Part shown: piece by piece, positions 36,821-46,022 of the stretch | Layout of the letters: each line of letters opens with the position of its first letter | Numbering within the stretch: the first letter of the stretch is position 1 | Origin: Bacillota bacterium | GTDB lineage: Bacteria > Bacillota > Clostridia > Christensenellales > Aristaeellaceae | Direction: 5' to 3' | Assembly: GCA_023436585.1 (NCBI GenBank) | Contig: JAEZIN010000018.1 | Coordinates: 129,520 to 193,519, forward strand | Length of the DNA stretch: 64,000 nucleotides | Translations under genes and position numbers: made by a program | Notes under the pieces: model-generated | What the model saw: only the letters and a program-made list of their open reading frames with translations | What the model was told of the DNA's origin: nothing | Databases searched by the model: none

Positions 36821-38278
36821 TTATACCTTTTTTTCCAGCAGCTTTCCCTTTTCCCAGTATACATCCATTTCTGATAAAGTCAAGTGTTCCAACGCTTTTC
36901 CCTCCGCAACAATTGCTTTTTCCATCCTTTCAAAGCGCCTAATGAACTTATCCACGGCGGCGGATAGAAGCAGCTCCGGCTGCTTTTTAAACAGGCGGGC
37001 GGCGCTGACTGCGGCTAAGAGCAAGTCGCCAAGTTCCTCACCGGGGTCCGTACCCTTTTTGATTTCTTCCCGCACCTCCTGTACTTCCTCCAGCACCTTC
37101 TTCAAGGCTTCCTCGGGATCGTCCCAGTCAAAGCCCACCTGCTTTGCTTTTTGCTGCACCTTGTAAGCCCGCATCAGCGCCGGCAGATGCCTTGGCACAT
37201 CCGCCATGACAGCCGCCTGGGTGTCAAGATTCCGTTCCTTGCGCTTGAGCTTGTCCCAGCTTACCAGCACCTCTTCGGCCGTATCGCATTTCACGTCCCC
37301 GAAGATATGGGCATGGCGGGAAATCATCTTGCGGCAGATGGCGGTGGTAACATCCCGGATGTCGAATTCCCCATGCTCCCCGGCAATCTGGGCATGGAAG
37401 ACCACCTGCAAAAGCACGTCTCCCAGCTCATCCGCCACATGGTCCATGTCGTTTTCATCAATGGCGGCAACGGCCTCGTAGGCTTCCTCCAGCAGATAGG
37501 TACGGAGGGATTCGTGGGATTGCTCCCTGTCCCAAGGACATCCGTCCGGCGCGCGAAGCTTTTCCATGACCTTTATAAGATCAAAGAAATCGTAACGGCT
37601 TCTGGACAGCACGGGCACGGCCGGCACGTACACCGCGGCGGTATGGTCATATCCCTTCCTGCGGTCCAAATCGGACAGGGGTATCTTTTCCGCGGTGCGT
37701 TCCTTTTGTTCTCCCGGCGGGAAGAAATAAACCTCCTGCTCCGGTTCGTGAAACATCATCAGCCAAACCTTGATATCGCCGGCTAGAAGACGGCTGTTCA
37801 GCTCAGTGACAAGGAGCGCCTCGGAAGGGATGAGCTCAGCCGTTTTGCAGGCGGATGCCGGATGGATGCGCAGCGGCCGGCCAACGGGCATATCCCCAAG
37901 GGCGCACAGGCAAGGGGCTGACAGTGGAACACCCGCCAGCACCGTCACCTTCCTTTTGGAGCCGGCTGATGCAAGAAGCTCCCGCACCGTCTCATCCGCC
38001 GCGGGGTCCGCCACGCCGTAGGCCACAGGGCCTGAAACTGCGGCTTCCCATAATGTTTGCGCCGCCTTGGCATTCAATGCGTCAAAATCGCCGCATTCTT
38101 CATACAGCGCGTCCAAAGTATCATAATGCACGCCTTGCTTTTCAATTTCGGCACAGGCTCCATGGCGGCCGGTGCGCAATATGACCGTTTTGGCCGTCTT
38201 CAAAGCATCCAGCGCGCCTAGGGTCAGGTATTCCGGCGCGCCTGGCCCCAGGGGTACAACGGTGATTGCTTGATTCAT
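36821..38278 (-). CDS. mazG: MazG nucleotide pyrophosphohydrolase fused to tetrapyrrole methylase domain (YabN-like)
   Basis: The 485-residue protein has an N-terminal SAM-dependent tetrapyrrole methylase-type domain (TVVPLGPGAPEYLT). Two MazG units follow, the first with CPWDREQSHESLRTYLLEEA and EELGDVLLQVVFHAQ, the second with EELGDLLLAAVSAARL. This is the YabN layout of spore-forming Firmicutes. MazG hydrolyses NTPs to NMPs; the methylase-like domain has no proven role. It lies four bases after spoVB. Confidence 0.93.
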   Translation of the reverse strand: MNQAITVVPLGPGAPEYLTLGALDALKTAKTVILRTGRHGACAEIEKQGVHYDTLDALYEECGDFDALNAKAAQTLWEAAVSGPVAYGVADPAADETVRELLASAGSKRKVTVLAGVPLSAPCLCALGDMPVGRPLRIHPASACKTAELIPSEALLVTELNSRLLAGDIKVWLMMFHEPEQEVYFFPPGEQKERTAEKIPLSDLDRRKGYDHTAAVYVPAVPVLSRSRYDFFDLIKVMEKLRAPDGCPWDREQSHESLRTYLLEEAYEAVAAIDENDMDHVADELGDVLLQVVFHAQIAGEHGEFDIRDVTTAICRKMISRHAHIFGDVKCDTAEEVLVSWDKLKRKERNLDTQAAVMADVPRHLPALMRAYKVQQKAKQVGFDWDDPEEALKKVLEEVQEVREEIKKGTDPGEELGDLLLAAVSAARLFKKQPELLLSAAVDKFIRRFERMEKAIVAEGKALEHLTLSEMDVYWEKGKLLEKKV

Positions 38279-38281
38279 GCT

Positions 38282-39877
38282 TCACTCTCCCTTTGGCAGT
38301 TTTTTGCGCCTTTTAAGATGCAAGGCGCTCAGATCCTCCGGCGTGACGGCCTTGAATAGAAAGACGGCTCCCGCGTAGACCGCAACTCCAAGGCACACCA
38401 GGATCAGCGTGTACAGGCGCCCTTCGGGCAGCAGCTCCCGGCCTATCAGCAAGGCCAGGGACATGGCGGCCGTGGCCAGGCCTGGCCTTATCACAAATCC
38501 TGCCCAATCAAAGGACATACGGCTGTATTTCAAAACATAAAAGACATTGGGGACCATGCTGACGGTATAGCAAACCAGCGAGGATACAGGCGCGCCGTGA
38601 ATGTTGACGGAGGGTATGCCCACCAAAATATAATTCAAAAGAATCTTGAAAGCCACGCCCGCCATCAGGGTATACATGGGGATGCGCTGCCTGCGCATGC
38701 CCTGCAGGATGCTGCTGGTGGACTGCACCACCGTGAACACGATTACGGTAAGGCCGCTGACCGTCAGGTACTGGGCCGCCAGGGACAGGTTCGCCTGCGA
38801 TATTTTTCCGCTGCCGTAGAAAAAATACAAGAGCGGTTCCGCCAATAGACTTAAGCCCAGGGAGCACGGAAGCCCGATCAGGAAGGAAAGCCGAAGCCCC
38901 AGGCCGCTTTGCCTGGCCACACCATCAAAATCCGCTTTGGCAAAACGTCCGGATATGGCGGGTACAAGGCTCATGCCCAGCGCGATGGAAAAAGCGGTAG
39001 GCACATTGATGAGATTAATGACCAGGCCGGAATACAAGCCGTACAGCTCCGTGGCGCGGTCCTGGGTGAACCCGATCTGCTGCAGCCTGGACACCAGCAT
39101 GGCCGAATCCACAAACGCGGCAAGCGGTACGATGCAGGCGCCCAGGGTAATGGGAACAGCGTTGGCGGCGAGCCGCCTCATCAGCGTTCGCATGGGAATC
39201 GGCTGCTGGGCGGGGTCCTGCGGATGGGTGTCAAGCCTTTTCCTGCGGCGCAGATAGGGGAAGATAATATATACCAAGGAAAGGCCTTCCGTGATGGAGG
39301 TACCCAGCAGCGCGCCGGCCGCGGCATGGGCGATACTGATCCGCATGCCCATCGCCGCCAGCGGCAAGGCCACGGCCACCTTGCCGATCTGTTCGATCAG
39401 CTGGGAAACGGCGGTGGGCACCATATCCTGCTGCCCCTGCATGAATCCCCGGAAGGCGGACAGTACGCATACGATGAACAGGGATGGCGCGATGGCCAGA
39501 AAACCAAGCTGTGTTTCGGAGTTTTTGATGATGTTCGCGCTCAGGGGTCCGCTGCCCGCCACCAAAGCAATGGTGGATACCAGGCCCAAAGCAATCAGCA
39601 TGTACAGCGCGCCCTGGAAAACCCGCCTGGCATTCCCCGGGTCATCCTTGGCCAGGCAGTGGGCCACCATGCGGGAGATGGCTACCGGCAGCCCCGCGGA
39701 GGAGATTGTCAAAAGCAGCGAATAGGTGGGAAAGACCAGCTGATACGTGCCCAAGCCATCCTCGCCGATGATCCACGCCAGGGGAATGCGGAACAGGACA
39801 CCGATCATTTTGCAGACGATGCCCGTAATGCCCAGGATCGTTACGCCTCCCAGTATGGACTTTTGCGTGCGGGTCAT
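38282..39877 (-). CDS. spoVB: SpoVB-like polysaccharide/lipid flippase (MOP superfamily)
   Basis: The 531-residue membrane protein has about 14 hydrophobic helices and the MATE/PST layout of SpoVB/MurJ-type flippases (SILGGVTILGITGIVCKMIG near the start, FRGFMQGQQDMVPTAVSQLIEQ in the middle). In spore formers SpoVB is needed for cortex peptidoglycan. The ATG at 39877 follows AAGGGAG; the longer frame upstream reads through noncoding DNA. It precedes mazG and follows spoVT in the same direction. Confidence 0.9.
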   Translation of the reverse strand: MTRTQKSILGGVTILGITGIVCKMIGVLFRIPLAWIIGEDGLGTYQLVFPTYSLLLTISSAGLPVAISRMVAHCLAKDDPGNARRVFQGALYMLIALGLVSTIALVAGSGPLSANIIKNSETQLGFLAIAPSLFIVCVLSAFRGFMQGQQDMVPTAVSQLIEQIGKVAVALPLAAMGMRISIAHAAAGALLGTSITEGLSLVYIIFPYLRRRKRLDTHPQDPAQQPIPMRTLMRRLAANAVPITLGACIVPLAAFVDSAMLVSRLQQIGFTQDRATELYGLYSGLVINLINVPTAFSIALGMSLVPAISGRFAKADFDGVARQSGLGLRLSFLIGLPCSLGLSLLAEPLLYFFYGSGKISQANLSLAAQYLTVSGLTVIVFTVVQSTSSILQGMRRQRIPMYTLMAGVAFKILLNYILVGIPSVNIHGAPVSSLVCYTVSMVPNVFYVLKYSRMSFDWAGFVIRPGLATAAMSLALLIGRELLPEGRLYTLILVCLGVAVYAGAVFLFKAVTPEDLSALHLKRRKKLPKGE

Positions 39878-40078
39878 GGTACGCTCCCTTGGCTGCCATT
39901 TTGCGGCAAAAAAAATCCGCAACATGCCTATTATAAGCAATCTGTTGCGGAAGTACAAGCCCGGGCCTTCCCGGCCGGTTGCCCTGCAGCCATAAACTGC
40001 TTTGGCAGGGCAGCAATCCGGAACCATCGATAACATCCTTTGAAAAAGGGAATCCTTGTGCCGGCAGGTGCCTGAAAA

Positions 40079-40633
40079 TTATTGTTCCATCTGGCGGCCC
40101 ACGATGCCGGCGGCCGTCTCCGCCACCTTCAGCTCCGTATCCCCCATTTTTACGCCCTGTTCCTTGCTCATGAGCACCACCGCGCCAATGGCCTCCCCAT
40201 CTGCGATAATGGGCGAAACCACCTGGGCGGTATAGCCGGACATGTCTTCTTCATTGGTGACGGCCACGATCTTGCCGCCCACTGACCGGTTGATGGCCAC
40301 TGTCTGCCGGTTGGCAATGGCAGTCTCCAAATCGTGGCTGATGGGCTTGTCGCACAGCTCCTTCTTGGATACACCGCTGGCGGCCACTACCTGGTCCCGG
40401 TCCACGATGCAGGCGATATGACCCAGGCTGCGGAAAAGGGATTCCGTATAATCTTTGGCAAAGCCGGACATTTCCCCGATGGGCGAGTATTTTTTCAGGA
40501 TGACCTCGCCATCCCGGTCGGTGTAAATTTCCAGCGGATCCCCTTCCCTGATCCTTAGCGTCCGCCTAATTTCCTTAGGGATGACGACGCGGCCCAACTC
40601 GTCTATCCTGCGCACGATTCCCGTTGCCCTCAA
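40079..40633 (-). CDS. spoVT: Stage V sporulation protein T (SpoVT)
   Basis: The 184-residue regulator has an N-terminal AbrB-type swapped-hairpin DNA-binding domain (RATGIVRRIDELGRVVIPKE) and a C-terminal GAF-like domain (QVVSPIIADGEAIGAVVLMS). SpoVT tunes late forespore genes. The start is a TTG with AGGAGG eight bases upstream, giving the length and N-terminus expected for SpoVT; the longer ATG-less extension upstream is not supported. It shares the direction and neighbourhood of spoVB. Confidence 0.95.
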   Translation of the reverse strand: MRATGIVRRIDELGRVVIPKEIRRTLRIREGDPLEIYTDRDGEVILKKYSPIGEMSGFAKDYTESLFRSLGHIACIVDRDQVVAASGVSKKELCDKPISHDLETAIANRQTVAINRSVGGKIVAVTNEEDMSGYTAQVVSPIIADGEAIGAVVLMSKEQGVKMGDTELKVAETAAGIVGRQMEQ

Positions 40634-40682
40634 TGATATGCCCTCCTTGTGTGAGCGGGGCTTCACCGCCTCGCCGTGATGT

Positions 40683-40711
40683 TATTGTTTCCCCGCTATG
40701 CCCTTTTATTC
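40683..40711 (-). promoter_or_regulatory. Tentative sigma-G/sigma-F-type promoter of spoVT
   Basis: On the minus strand GAATA fits the sigma-G -35 consensus GHATR. After 17 bases comes AACAATA (consensus CATWHTA, two mismatches). The overlapping GGAAACAATA fits a sigma-F -10. B. subtilis spoVT is sigma-G dependent. The match is weak. Confidence 0.35.
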
Positions 40712-40806
40712 CGCAAGAAACCATGGAAAAAGACGCCCCCCGCTGTCAATTGATGGGGAACGCGCCAAACGCTTGGTAACGAATTTCCGGTTTCAGATCA
40801 CAAAAA

Positions 40807-40835
40807 GAAGGATATCAAATATTTAAGGCGAATGA
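40807..40835 (+). promoter_or_regulatory. Sigma-H-type promoter of hpf
   Basis: GAAGGATAT matches the sigma-H -35 consensus RNAGGAWWW fully. After 11 bases GGCGAAT matches the core of RNNGAATWW. It lies about 150 bases before the hpf start. B. subtilis hpf (yvyD) is known to be sigma-H and sigma-B controlled. Confidence 0.55.
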
Positions 40836-40986
40836 TGGATATACGGTCAAGCCAATGTCCATCCTAAACGAAAGGGCGTGGTTCCATTGACCCTATGGCA
40901 CGAAGGAAAGCCTTGAAAGAGGAATCAGCCCGGCGTGCTTTTTTCATTCCCCGGGGTTTGCCATCTCACATAAAGGAGCAATTGCT

Positions 40987-41529
40987 ATGAAGACGACGAT
41001 CACCGGAAAAAACATGGTTGTAACCCCCGGCATCACTGAGCGGATCATGAAGAAAACAAACCGCATGGAGCGGTACTTGAAGCAGGATACCGAAATGTTC
41101 GTGCGGCTTTCCAAGGAACGCAGCAACCGCCGCATCGCAGAAATCACCGTACCCTTTGAGGGCGTTATTTTGCGGGCGGAAGCCTCCGCCGAAGATAACC
41201 TGTTCCTGGCCATCGACCAGGCTCTGGCCAAGCTGGAAAAGCAGATCCACCGCCACCGCACCAAGCTGGAAAAGCGGCTGCGGGAGGACGCCTTCAAAAA
41301 TACCGAACTGGAATTTATCGAGGATGCCGCCGCCGGTACCCAGGAAGAGCGCAGGGTGGTACGCACAAAGCAGTTCCCCGTCCGGCCCATGTCGGTGGAG
41401 GATGCTGCGCTGCAGATGGAGCTTTTGGGACACGCGTTCTTTGTGTTCGTCAACAACGAGACGGAACGCACCAACGTATTGTATCTGCGCAAGGACGGCG
41501 ACCTGGGCTTGCTGGAACCGGAGGTTTGA
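40987..41529 (+). CDS. hpf: Ribosome hibernation promoting factor, long form
   Basis: The 180-residue protein has an N-terminal HPF/YfiA domain (about residues 1-95) that binds the 30S decoding region. A C-terminal dimerisation domain (about 122-180, RTKQFPVRPMSVEDAALQME and NVLYLRKDGDLGLLEPE) pairs two 70S ribosomes into 100S. This long form is typical of Firmicutes. AAGGAG precedes the ATG. A sigma-H-type promoter and a downstream terminator make it a single-gene unit expressed on entry to stationary phase or sporulation. Confidence 0.95.
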   Translation: MKTTITGKNMVVTPGITERIMKKTNRMERYLKQDTEMFVRLSKERSNRRIAEITVPFEGVILRAEASAEDNLFLAIDQALAKLEKQIHRHRTKLEKRLREDAFKNTELEFIEDAAAGTQEERRVVRTKQFPVRPMSVEDAALQMELLGHAFFVFVNNETERTNVLYLRKDGDLGLLEPEV

Positions 41530-41590
41530 TCCCGTTCTCTACATAAAAAAGTCTTTGGCACAGAAAGAATTGAAATGTGTTCCCTTTTCC

Positions 41591-41620
41591 GGCCGCCGCT
41601 CACCCGGCGGCCTTTCCCTT
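41591..41620 (+). terminator. Intrinsic terminator after hpf
   Basis: The 8-bp stem GGCCGCCG/CGGCGGCC with a 6-base loop is followed by TTTCCCTT. Confidence 0.7.
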
Positions 41621-41647
41621 GTTAAGGCTGATAGGCTATGGTACAAT
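41619..41647 (+). promoter_or_regulatory. Sigma-A promoter of the MBL-comEC-holA operon
   Basis: TTGTTA, 17 bases and TACAAT lie about 25 bases before the start of the MBL hydrolase gene. Confidence 0.65.
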
Positions 41648-41672
41648 AAGGAAAAAGCAGGAGGATAAAGCG

Positions 41673-42404
41673 ATGGATGTGCGCGTTCTTGGCTGCAATG
41701 GACCCTACCCCGCCGCGGGGGGCGCCTGTTCAGGCTATCTGCTTTCCGAGGGAAACGAAAGGCTGCTGTTGGACTGCGGGCCTGGCGTGCTCTCCCGGCT
41801 GATGACAAGGTTTGACCCGGCCCGGCTTACGGCGGTGCTCCTTTCCCACGGCCATGGCGATCACTGCTCGGATATGATGTCGTTCAGGTATTATATGGAC
41901 ATCCGCCGCCAGCAGGACGATCTGGAACCCTTGAATGTGTATGCGCCAAGGGATGACGACTCGCCCGCCATACGGTTCCTTGCCAGGTCGGAATCCATCC
42001 GCATGCACTGGATAAAGGCGGGGGATACATTTCAGGCCGGCAAATGGAGTGTGCACTGCGGCCCCGCCCGCCACCCTGTGCCGGCGGTGGGCTTTAGGAT
42101 CGACTCCTTCGGCTATACGGGCGACACAAACGTTATGGTTGAGCTTGCAGAATTTTACCGTGGTGTGTCGGTGTTGTTAGCGGACGGCTGCTTTTTGAAA
42201 GCCCAGTGGATGGAGAACGCGCCTCATATGGCGGCGTTTAAAGCGGCGGAGCTGGCCCGCGACGCTGCGGCCGGGCGCCTGTACATCACCCACCTTCGGC
42301 CCGATGTGGATGAGACAACACTGCTGAAGGAAGCCGCCGCGGTATTCCCAAACTCCTCCCTGGTAAAGACCGATATGTTGATACAGGTTGACAGCGGGAA
42401 GTGA
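41673..42404 (+). CDS. MBL fold metallo-hydrolase (RNase Z/phosphodiesterase-like)
   Basis: The 243-residue protein is a metallo-beta-lactamase-fold hydrolase with the Zn motif SHGHGDH (His59, His61, Asp63, His64). Further metal ligands lie in GYTGDTN and THLRPDVD. The short form without an exosite resembles cyclic-phosphodiesterase/YtvB-type members rather than tRNA-processing RNase Z. AGGAGG precedes the ATG. It heads an operon with comEC and holA. The substrate is unknown. Confidence 0.87.
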   Translation: MDVRVLGCNGPYPAAGGACSGYLLSEGNERLLLDCGPGVLSRLMTRFDPARLTAVLLSHGHGDHCSDMMSFRYYMDIRRQQDDLEPLNVYAPRDDDSPAIRFLARSESIRMHWIKAGDTFQAGKWSVHCGPARHPVPAVGFRIDSFGYTGDTNVMVELAEFYRGVSVLLADGCFLKAQWMENAPHMAAFKAAELARDAAAGRLYITHLRPDVDETTLLKEAAAVFPNSSLVKTDMLIQVDSGK

Positions 42405-42411
42405 CGCGTCC

Positions 42412-44787
42412 ATGGATGACTCCCCCATCCTAGCCGCGAAGCGGCGCCTCCTCTCCTTTTTTATCGGCCGGCCCCTTGTGTGCGCCGCGCTTTGCTATGG
42501 CGCGGGCGTGCTGCTGGGTGCGGACAGGCCGTATCACTGGCTGTGGGTGGCAGGCCTTGTTGTGGCGTGCCTTATGGCGGTTGTGTGGCTCCTGACAGGA
42601 AGAAAATCGGTGCTTGGGGTGTTGCCCGCCCTGTTTTTTCTGGGGCTTGTCCTTGCATCATCAAGCGCCCATCCTGTAAGACCCCCGGAAGGGAATTACG
42701 CGATAACAGGCACTGTATCGGGCCAGGTACAAATCCGGGAAAGCGGGCAAATCGCATGCACCTTGAGCGGTGTAGTATTGAACGGCAACAAGATTTCCGG
42801 AAACGCTTATTGGTCCTTTTATGCAGCGGATAGCGCATCGGCAACGGCTCTGGAAAACGGAAGCTGTGTTACCTTTTCCGGGAGGCTGTACTACCCCAGC
42901 GGCCAGATGAATCCCCATGGGTTCGATTTTGATTTATACCTGAAGCAGCAAAACATCACCGTCTGCCTGTACGGCTGGGAGAATCTGACCATCGCCCCGC
43001 CCAAATCTGTATGGGACGGCAGCTTTTCCTACAGGCTTCGAGATGTATTGACCAGTGCCCTGTATAGGACCATGGGCGATAAGGCAGCGCTGGCCTCCGT
43101 CATGCTCCTTGGCGTAACCGGCCAACTGCCCGAGGAAGCGAAGGAGGATTTCCGCATCACCGGCACGGCGCATGTGCTATCCATCTCCGGACTGCATGTG
43201 GCGTACCTGGCGGCCATGGCCGTATGGCTGTTCAAACGGCTGAAGCTTCATCCCAAAGCGCGCTTTATCGCCGCGGCGGCCTTTCTGGCTGCCTACAGCT
43301 GGCTGGTGGGCGGCAGCGCGCCGGTATTGCGTTCGTCGCTGATGCTCCTCATCTTTATGGGTGCCAGGCTTTCGGGAAAAGCGCACGACCCGCTCACCAC
43401 CATTTCCGCTGCGTTTTTGCTTTTGCTGATATTAAACCCCCTGGACCTGTTATCCCCCGGTTTTCAGCTTTCCTTCGGCGCCGTGGCCGGCATGCTGATT
43501 CTAGGCGAACCGATGCTCGCGTGGCAAAACAGGCTGTTCCCCGGCAAAAAGAAGCGTGTTTCAGGCCGGTTCTGGCTCTTTTTGCACCGGCAGTGGCAAA
43601 GCATAAAAACCCTGCCGGCGCTGGGCATCGCCGCTCAAATCGGGACCATGCTGCCGCTTGCCGCATGGTATAATGAAATATCCCTGCTGGGCATATTCGT
43701 AAACCTGCTGGTGATCCCGTATGTGGGGCTTTTGATGGCTGTCTATCTGGCGGCGCTGGTTTTGAGCCCGCTAGGGGTGATCGGCCAGGCTGCCGGCGCG
43801 GCGGCGGGATGGTGCACGGATCTATTGCTGAATATGGTGCGCCTGGCGGCGGATGTGCCGGGTATGGCCGTCCGTGTCCCCTCCCCTGCCTGGCCTGTGA
43901 TTGTGGGTGGGACCGTTTTTTTGATTCTGCTGTCCCGATTCGTGGTGTGTCGTGGTTGGCGCAGGGTGCTCCTGATAACCGCCGTGGCCATCTTTGCTGC
44001 TGGCGGCAGCATGCTGCTTGCCAACCGGGATGTACGTTATATACAGCTTAGCGCGGGTGACGCCGATGCCGCCATCCTGGAGGATGGCGTGTACACCGCT
44101 GTGATCGACACGGGTGAATCAGGCGCAGAAGTGGCCAGCTACCTCCTGGCCGAGGGCCGGAGCATTGACACGCTGATTCTGACGCACCTGCACCTGGATC
44201 ACGCGGGCGGTGTGAAAAGGCTGCTGGAGGAAGGCATCGAGATACGAAGGGCCTATATCCCGGAAGGGGCGGAAGCCGTGCTGCCAGATGAAGAGGGGTT
44301 TGTGCAGCTTTCCCTGCTTCGGGAAAAAGGAATCCCCGTGCAAATCTTGCGTGCCGGCGATACGATCACAAGCCCCAGAACGTCATTGACCGTGCTTTGG
44401 CCTGTTGGAGGAACGGTTAGGCCGAACCAGGACGCCAACCACTCCTCCCTGGTGATGAGGCTGGAAATGGAAGAAGTGAGCCTGCTCCTGGCAGGCGATA
44501 TCACAGGAGAGTATGAAAAATATGCCATGGCCCCAGTCGATGTTCTCAAAGTGGCCCACCACGGCAGCGCGGGGAGCACGCTAGACGCCTTCCTTCATCA
44601 AGTGGAACCTCAGTTGGCTATTGTGAGCTGTTCCGGTACGGGAAATCTGCCTTCGCCTGTTACGATGGAGAGACTTTTGAAGCATCATATTCCTGTTTTC
44701 AGAACGGATCAGGCAGGTGCAGTTACGCTGATCGTACGGGACGAAAGTTTCCAGGCAATCCCGTTTTTGAAAGGAGTCACCCCATGA
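42412..44787 (+). CDS. comEC: DNA uptake channel ComEC/Rec2
   Basis: The 791-residue protein has the three ComEC parts. An N-terminal membrane/OB-like region comes first, then a central Competence domain with multiple helices (VMLLGVTGQLPEEAKEDFRITG, AHVLSISGLHVAYL). A C-terminal MBL domain with THLHLDHAGG near residue 590 follows. It forms the membrane channel for single-stranded DNA uptake, and the MBL domain may degrade the non-transported strand. The ATG is preferred over an upstream TTG. It overlaps holA by four bases. No comEA gene lies next to it. Confidence 0.93.
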   Translation: MDDSPILAAKRRLLSFFIGRPLVCAALCYGAGVLLGADRPYHWLWVAGLVVACLMAVVWLLTGRKSVLGVLPALFFLGLVLASSSAHPVRPPEGNYAITGTVSGQVQIRESGQIACTLSGVVLNGNKISGNAYWSFYAADSASATALENGSCVTFSGRLYYPSGQMNPHGFDFDLYLKQQNITVCLYGWENLTIAPPKSVWDGSFSYRLRDVLTSALYRTMGDKAALASVMLLGVTGQLPEEAKEDFRITGTAHVLSISGLHVAYLAAMAVWLFKRLKLHPKARFIAAAAFLAAYSWLVGGSAPVLRSSLMLLIFMGARLSGKAHDPLTTISAAFLLLLILNPLDLLSPGFQLSFGAVAGMLILGEPMLAWQNRLFPGKKKRVSGRFWLFLHRQWQSIKTLPALGIAAQIGTMLPLAAWYNEISLLGIFVNLLVIPYVGLLMAVYLAALVLSPLGVIGQAAGAAAGWCTDLLLNMVRLAADVPGMAVRVPSPAWPVIVGGTVFLILLSRFVVCRGWRRVLLITAVAIFAAGGSMLLANRDVRYIQLSAGDADAAILEDGVYTAVIDTGESGAEVASYLLAEGRSIDTLILTHLHLDHAGGVKRLLEEGIEIRRAYIPEGAEAVLPDEEGFVQLSLLREKGIPVQILRAGDTITSPRTSLTVLWPVGGTVRPNQDANHSSLVMRLEMEEVSLLLAGDITGEYEKYAMAPVDVLKVAHHGSAGSTLDAFLHQVEPQLAIVSCSGTGNLPSPVTMERLLKHHIPVFRTDQAGAVTLIVRDESFQAIPFLKGVTP

Positions 44788-45854
44788 ACCATTCGGAATT
44801 TTTCAAGGCTGTGAAAGCCATGAAAATAGATACGCTATACCTAATGGAAGGCGTGGAGGAATACATCAAGCAGCAGGCGCTGGAGCTATTGCGCAAGACC
44901 CTGCTGCCTGCCGGGCTGGAGGCGTTGAACGAAACGGTGCTGGAGAACCCCTCCTTGCAATCTCTCCGTGCCGCGGCAGAAACGCTGCCCTTCATGGCGG
45001 ACAAGCGGCTGGTATTGGTGAAGGAATGCGCGATGCTGCGCCCTTCCCGCAAGGGCGAGGAAAGTGAAGAAGAGACAGCGGAGGATGACCAATCAAAGGC
45101 CTTCTGCAATTATTTGGGGAATATCCCCGACACAACCTGCCTTGTCTTTTACGAAAAGGGCAAGGCCGATGCACGCCGCAAGCTGTATGGCGCCATCAAA
45201 AAGCATGGGAATATCGCTTTGTTTGACACGCTGGATAATGAGGAACTGAACCGCTGGATCATACAGACCATGCGCGGTTTGGGTAAAGAGATATCCTCCG
45301 CCGCAGCGAGCAATCTCTCTTTCACCGTAGGCCGGGATGCGGCGCTGCTCCGGGGCGAAATGGAAAAGCTGGCCGCCCATACAGGAGAGCGCAGTCAGGT
45401 CACGGCGGAGGATATACAGGCCGTAGCCACCCGCTCGCTGGAAGCGTCGGTGTTTGACATGGTGGATGCCTTGGTGGAGGGGAAAATGCCCAAGGCCTTC
45501 GGCCTGTTTGAAAACATGCTGCGCACAGGCGGCAGCCGCTTTGCCATACTGGCCATGATCCTGCGGCAATACAGAATACTGTTCCACTACAAGACCCTTC
45601 GGGAAAGCAACGCGTCCCCCGCGGATATAAGGAGCCGCCTGGGCATTCCCCCCTTCGCGGTGGACCGTGCGGCAAAGCAGGCATCCTCCTACACTTCGGA
45701 TCAATTGCAGTCCGCCCTTCAGCTGTGCGTGGATACCGAGTTCTCGGTCAAGTCCGGCCGCATGTCGGAGGAAGGCTCGGTGGAGAGGGTGATGCTGGTT
45801 TTGGCGGGGCTGAAGGATAGGAATGTGGAGGATATGACATTTATTAAAGGTTGA
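44784..45854 (+). CDS. holA: DNA polymerase III subunit delta
   Basis: The 356-residue protein is the clamp-loader delta subunit, which opens the beta clamp. It shows the expected domain order: an AAA+-like N-terminal part (IDTLYLMEGVEEYIKQQALE; FMADKRLVLVKE), a lid domain (LDNEELNRWIIQTMRGLG) and a helical collar (RFAILAMILRQYRILFH). Overlap with comEC is the usual Firmicutes arrangement (comEC-holA). A terminator follows about 100 bases later. Confidence 0.94.
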   Translation: MNHSEFFKAVKAMKIDTLYLMEGVEEYIKQQALELLRKTLLPAGLEALNETVLENPSLQSLRAAAETLPFMADKRLVLVKECAMLRPSRKGEESEEETAEDDQSKAFCNYLGNIPDTTCLVFYEKGKADARRKLYGAIKKHGNIALFDTLDNEELNRWIIQTMRGLGKEISSAAASNLSFTVGRDAALLRGEMEKLAAHTGERSQVTAEDIQAVATRSLEASVFDMVDALVEGKMPKAFGLFENMLRTGGSRFAILAMILRQYRILFHYKTLRESNASPADIRSRLGIPPFAVDRAAKQASSYTSDQLQSALQLCVDTEFSVKSGRMSEEGSVERVMLVLAGLKDRNVEDMTFIKG

Positions 45855-45961
45855 ACACATCAGACATCCTTTTCTTTTCCAGGTTATTCATCGCAGATAA
45901 AGGCGCCTCGTGTTTTATTGTGGATGATATGCCTAATTTCTTCATTGAAAAGAGCGTGAAA

Positions 45962-45995
45962 AAGGCACCAATCCGAAGCGTGGTGCCTATCTTTT
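45962..45995 (+). terminator. Intrinsic terminator after holA
   Basis: The 8-bp stem AGGCACCA/TGGTGCCT with a 10-base loop is followed by ATCTTTTG. Confidence 0.7.
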
Positions 45996-46022
45996 GTTTA
46001 TTTTTGGCATTTAGAGGTACAA

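Larger units (their letters stand above)
40634..40986. other. Intergenic region between divergent spoVT and hpf
   Basis: No gene was seen in these 353 bases. They hold a tentative forespore-type promoter for spoVT (40683-40711) and a good sigma-H-type promoter for hpf (40807-40835). Confidence 0.6.
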
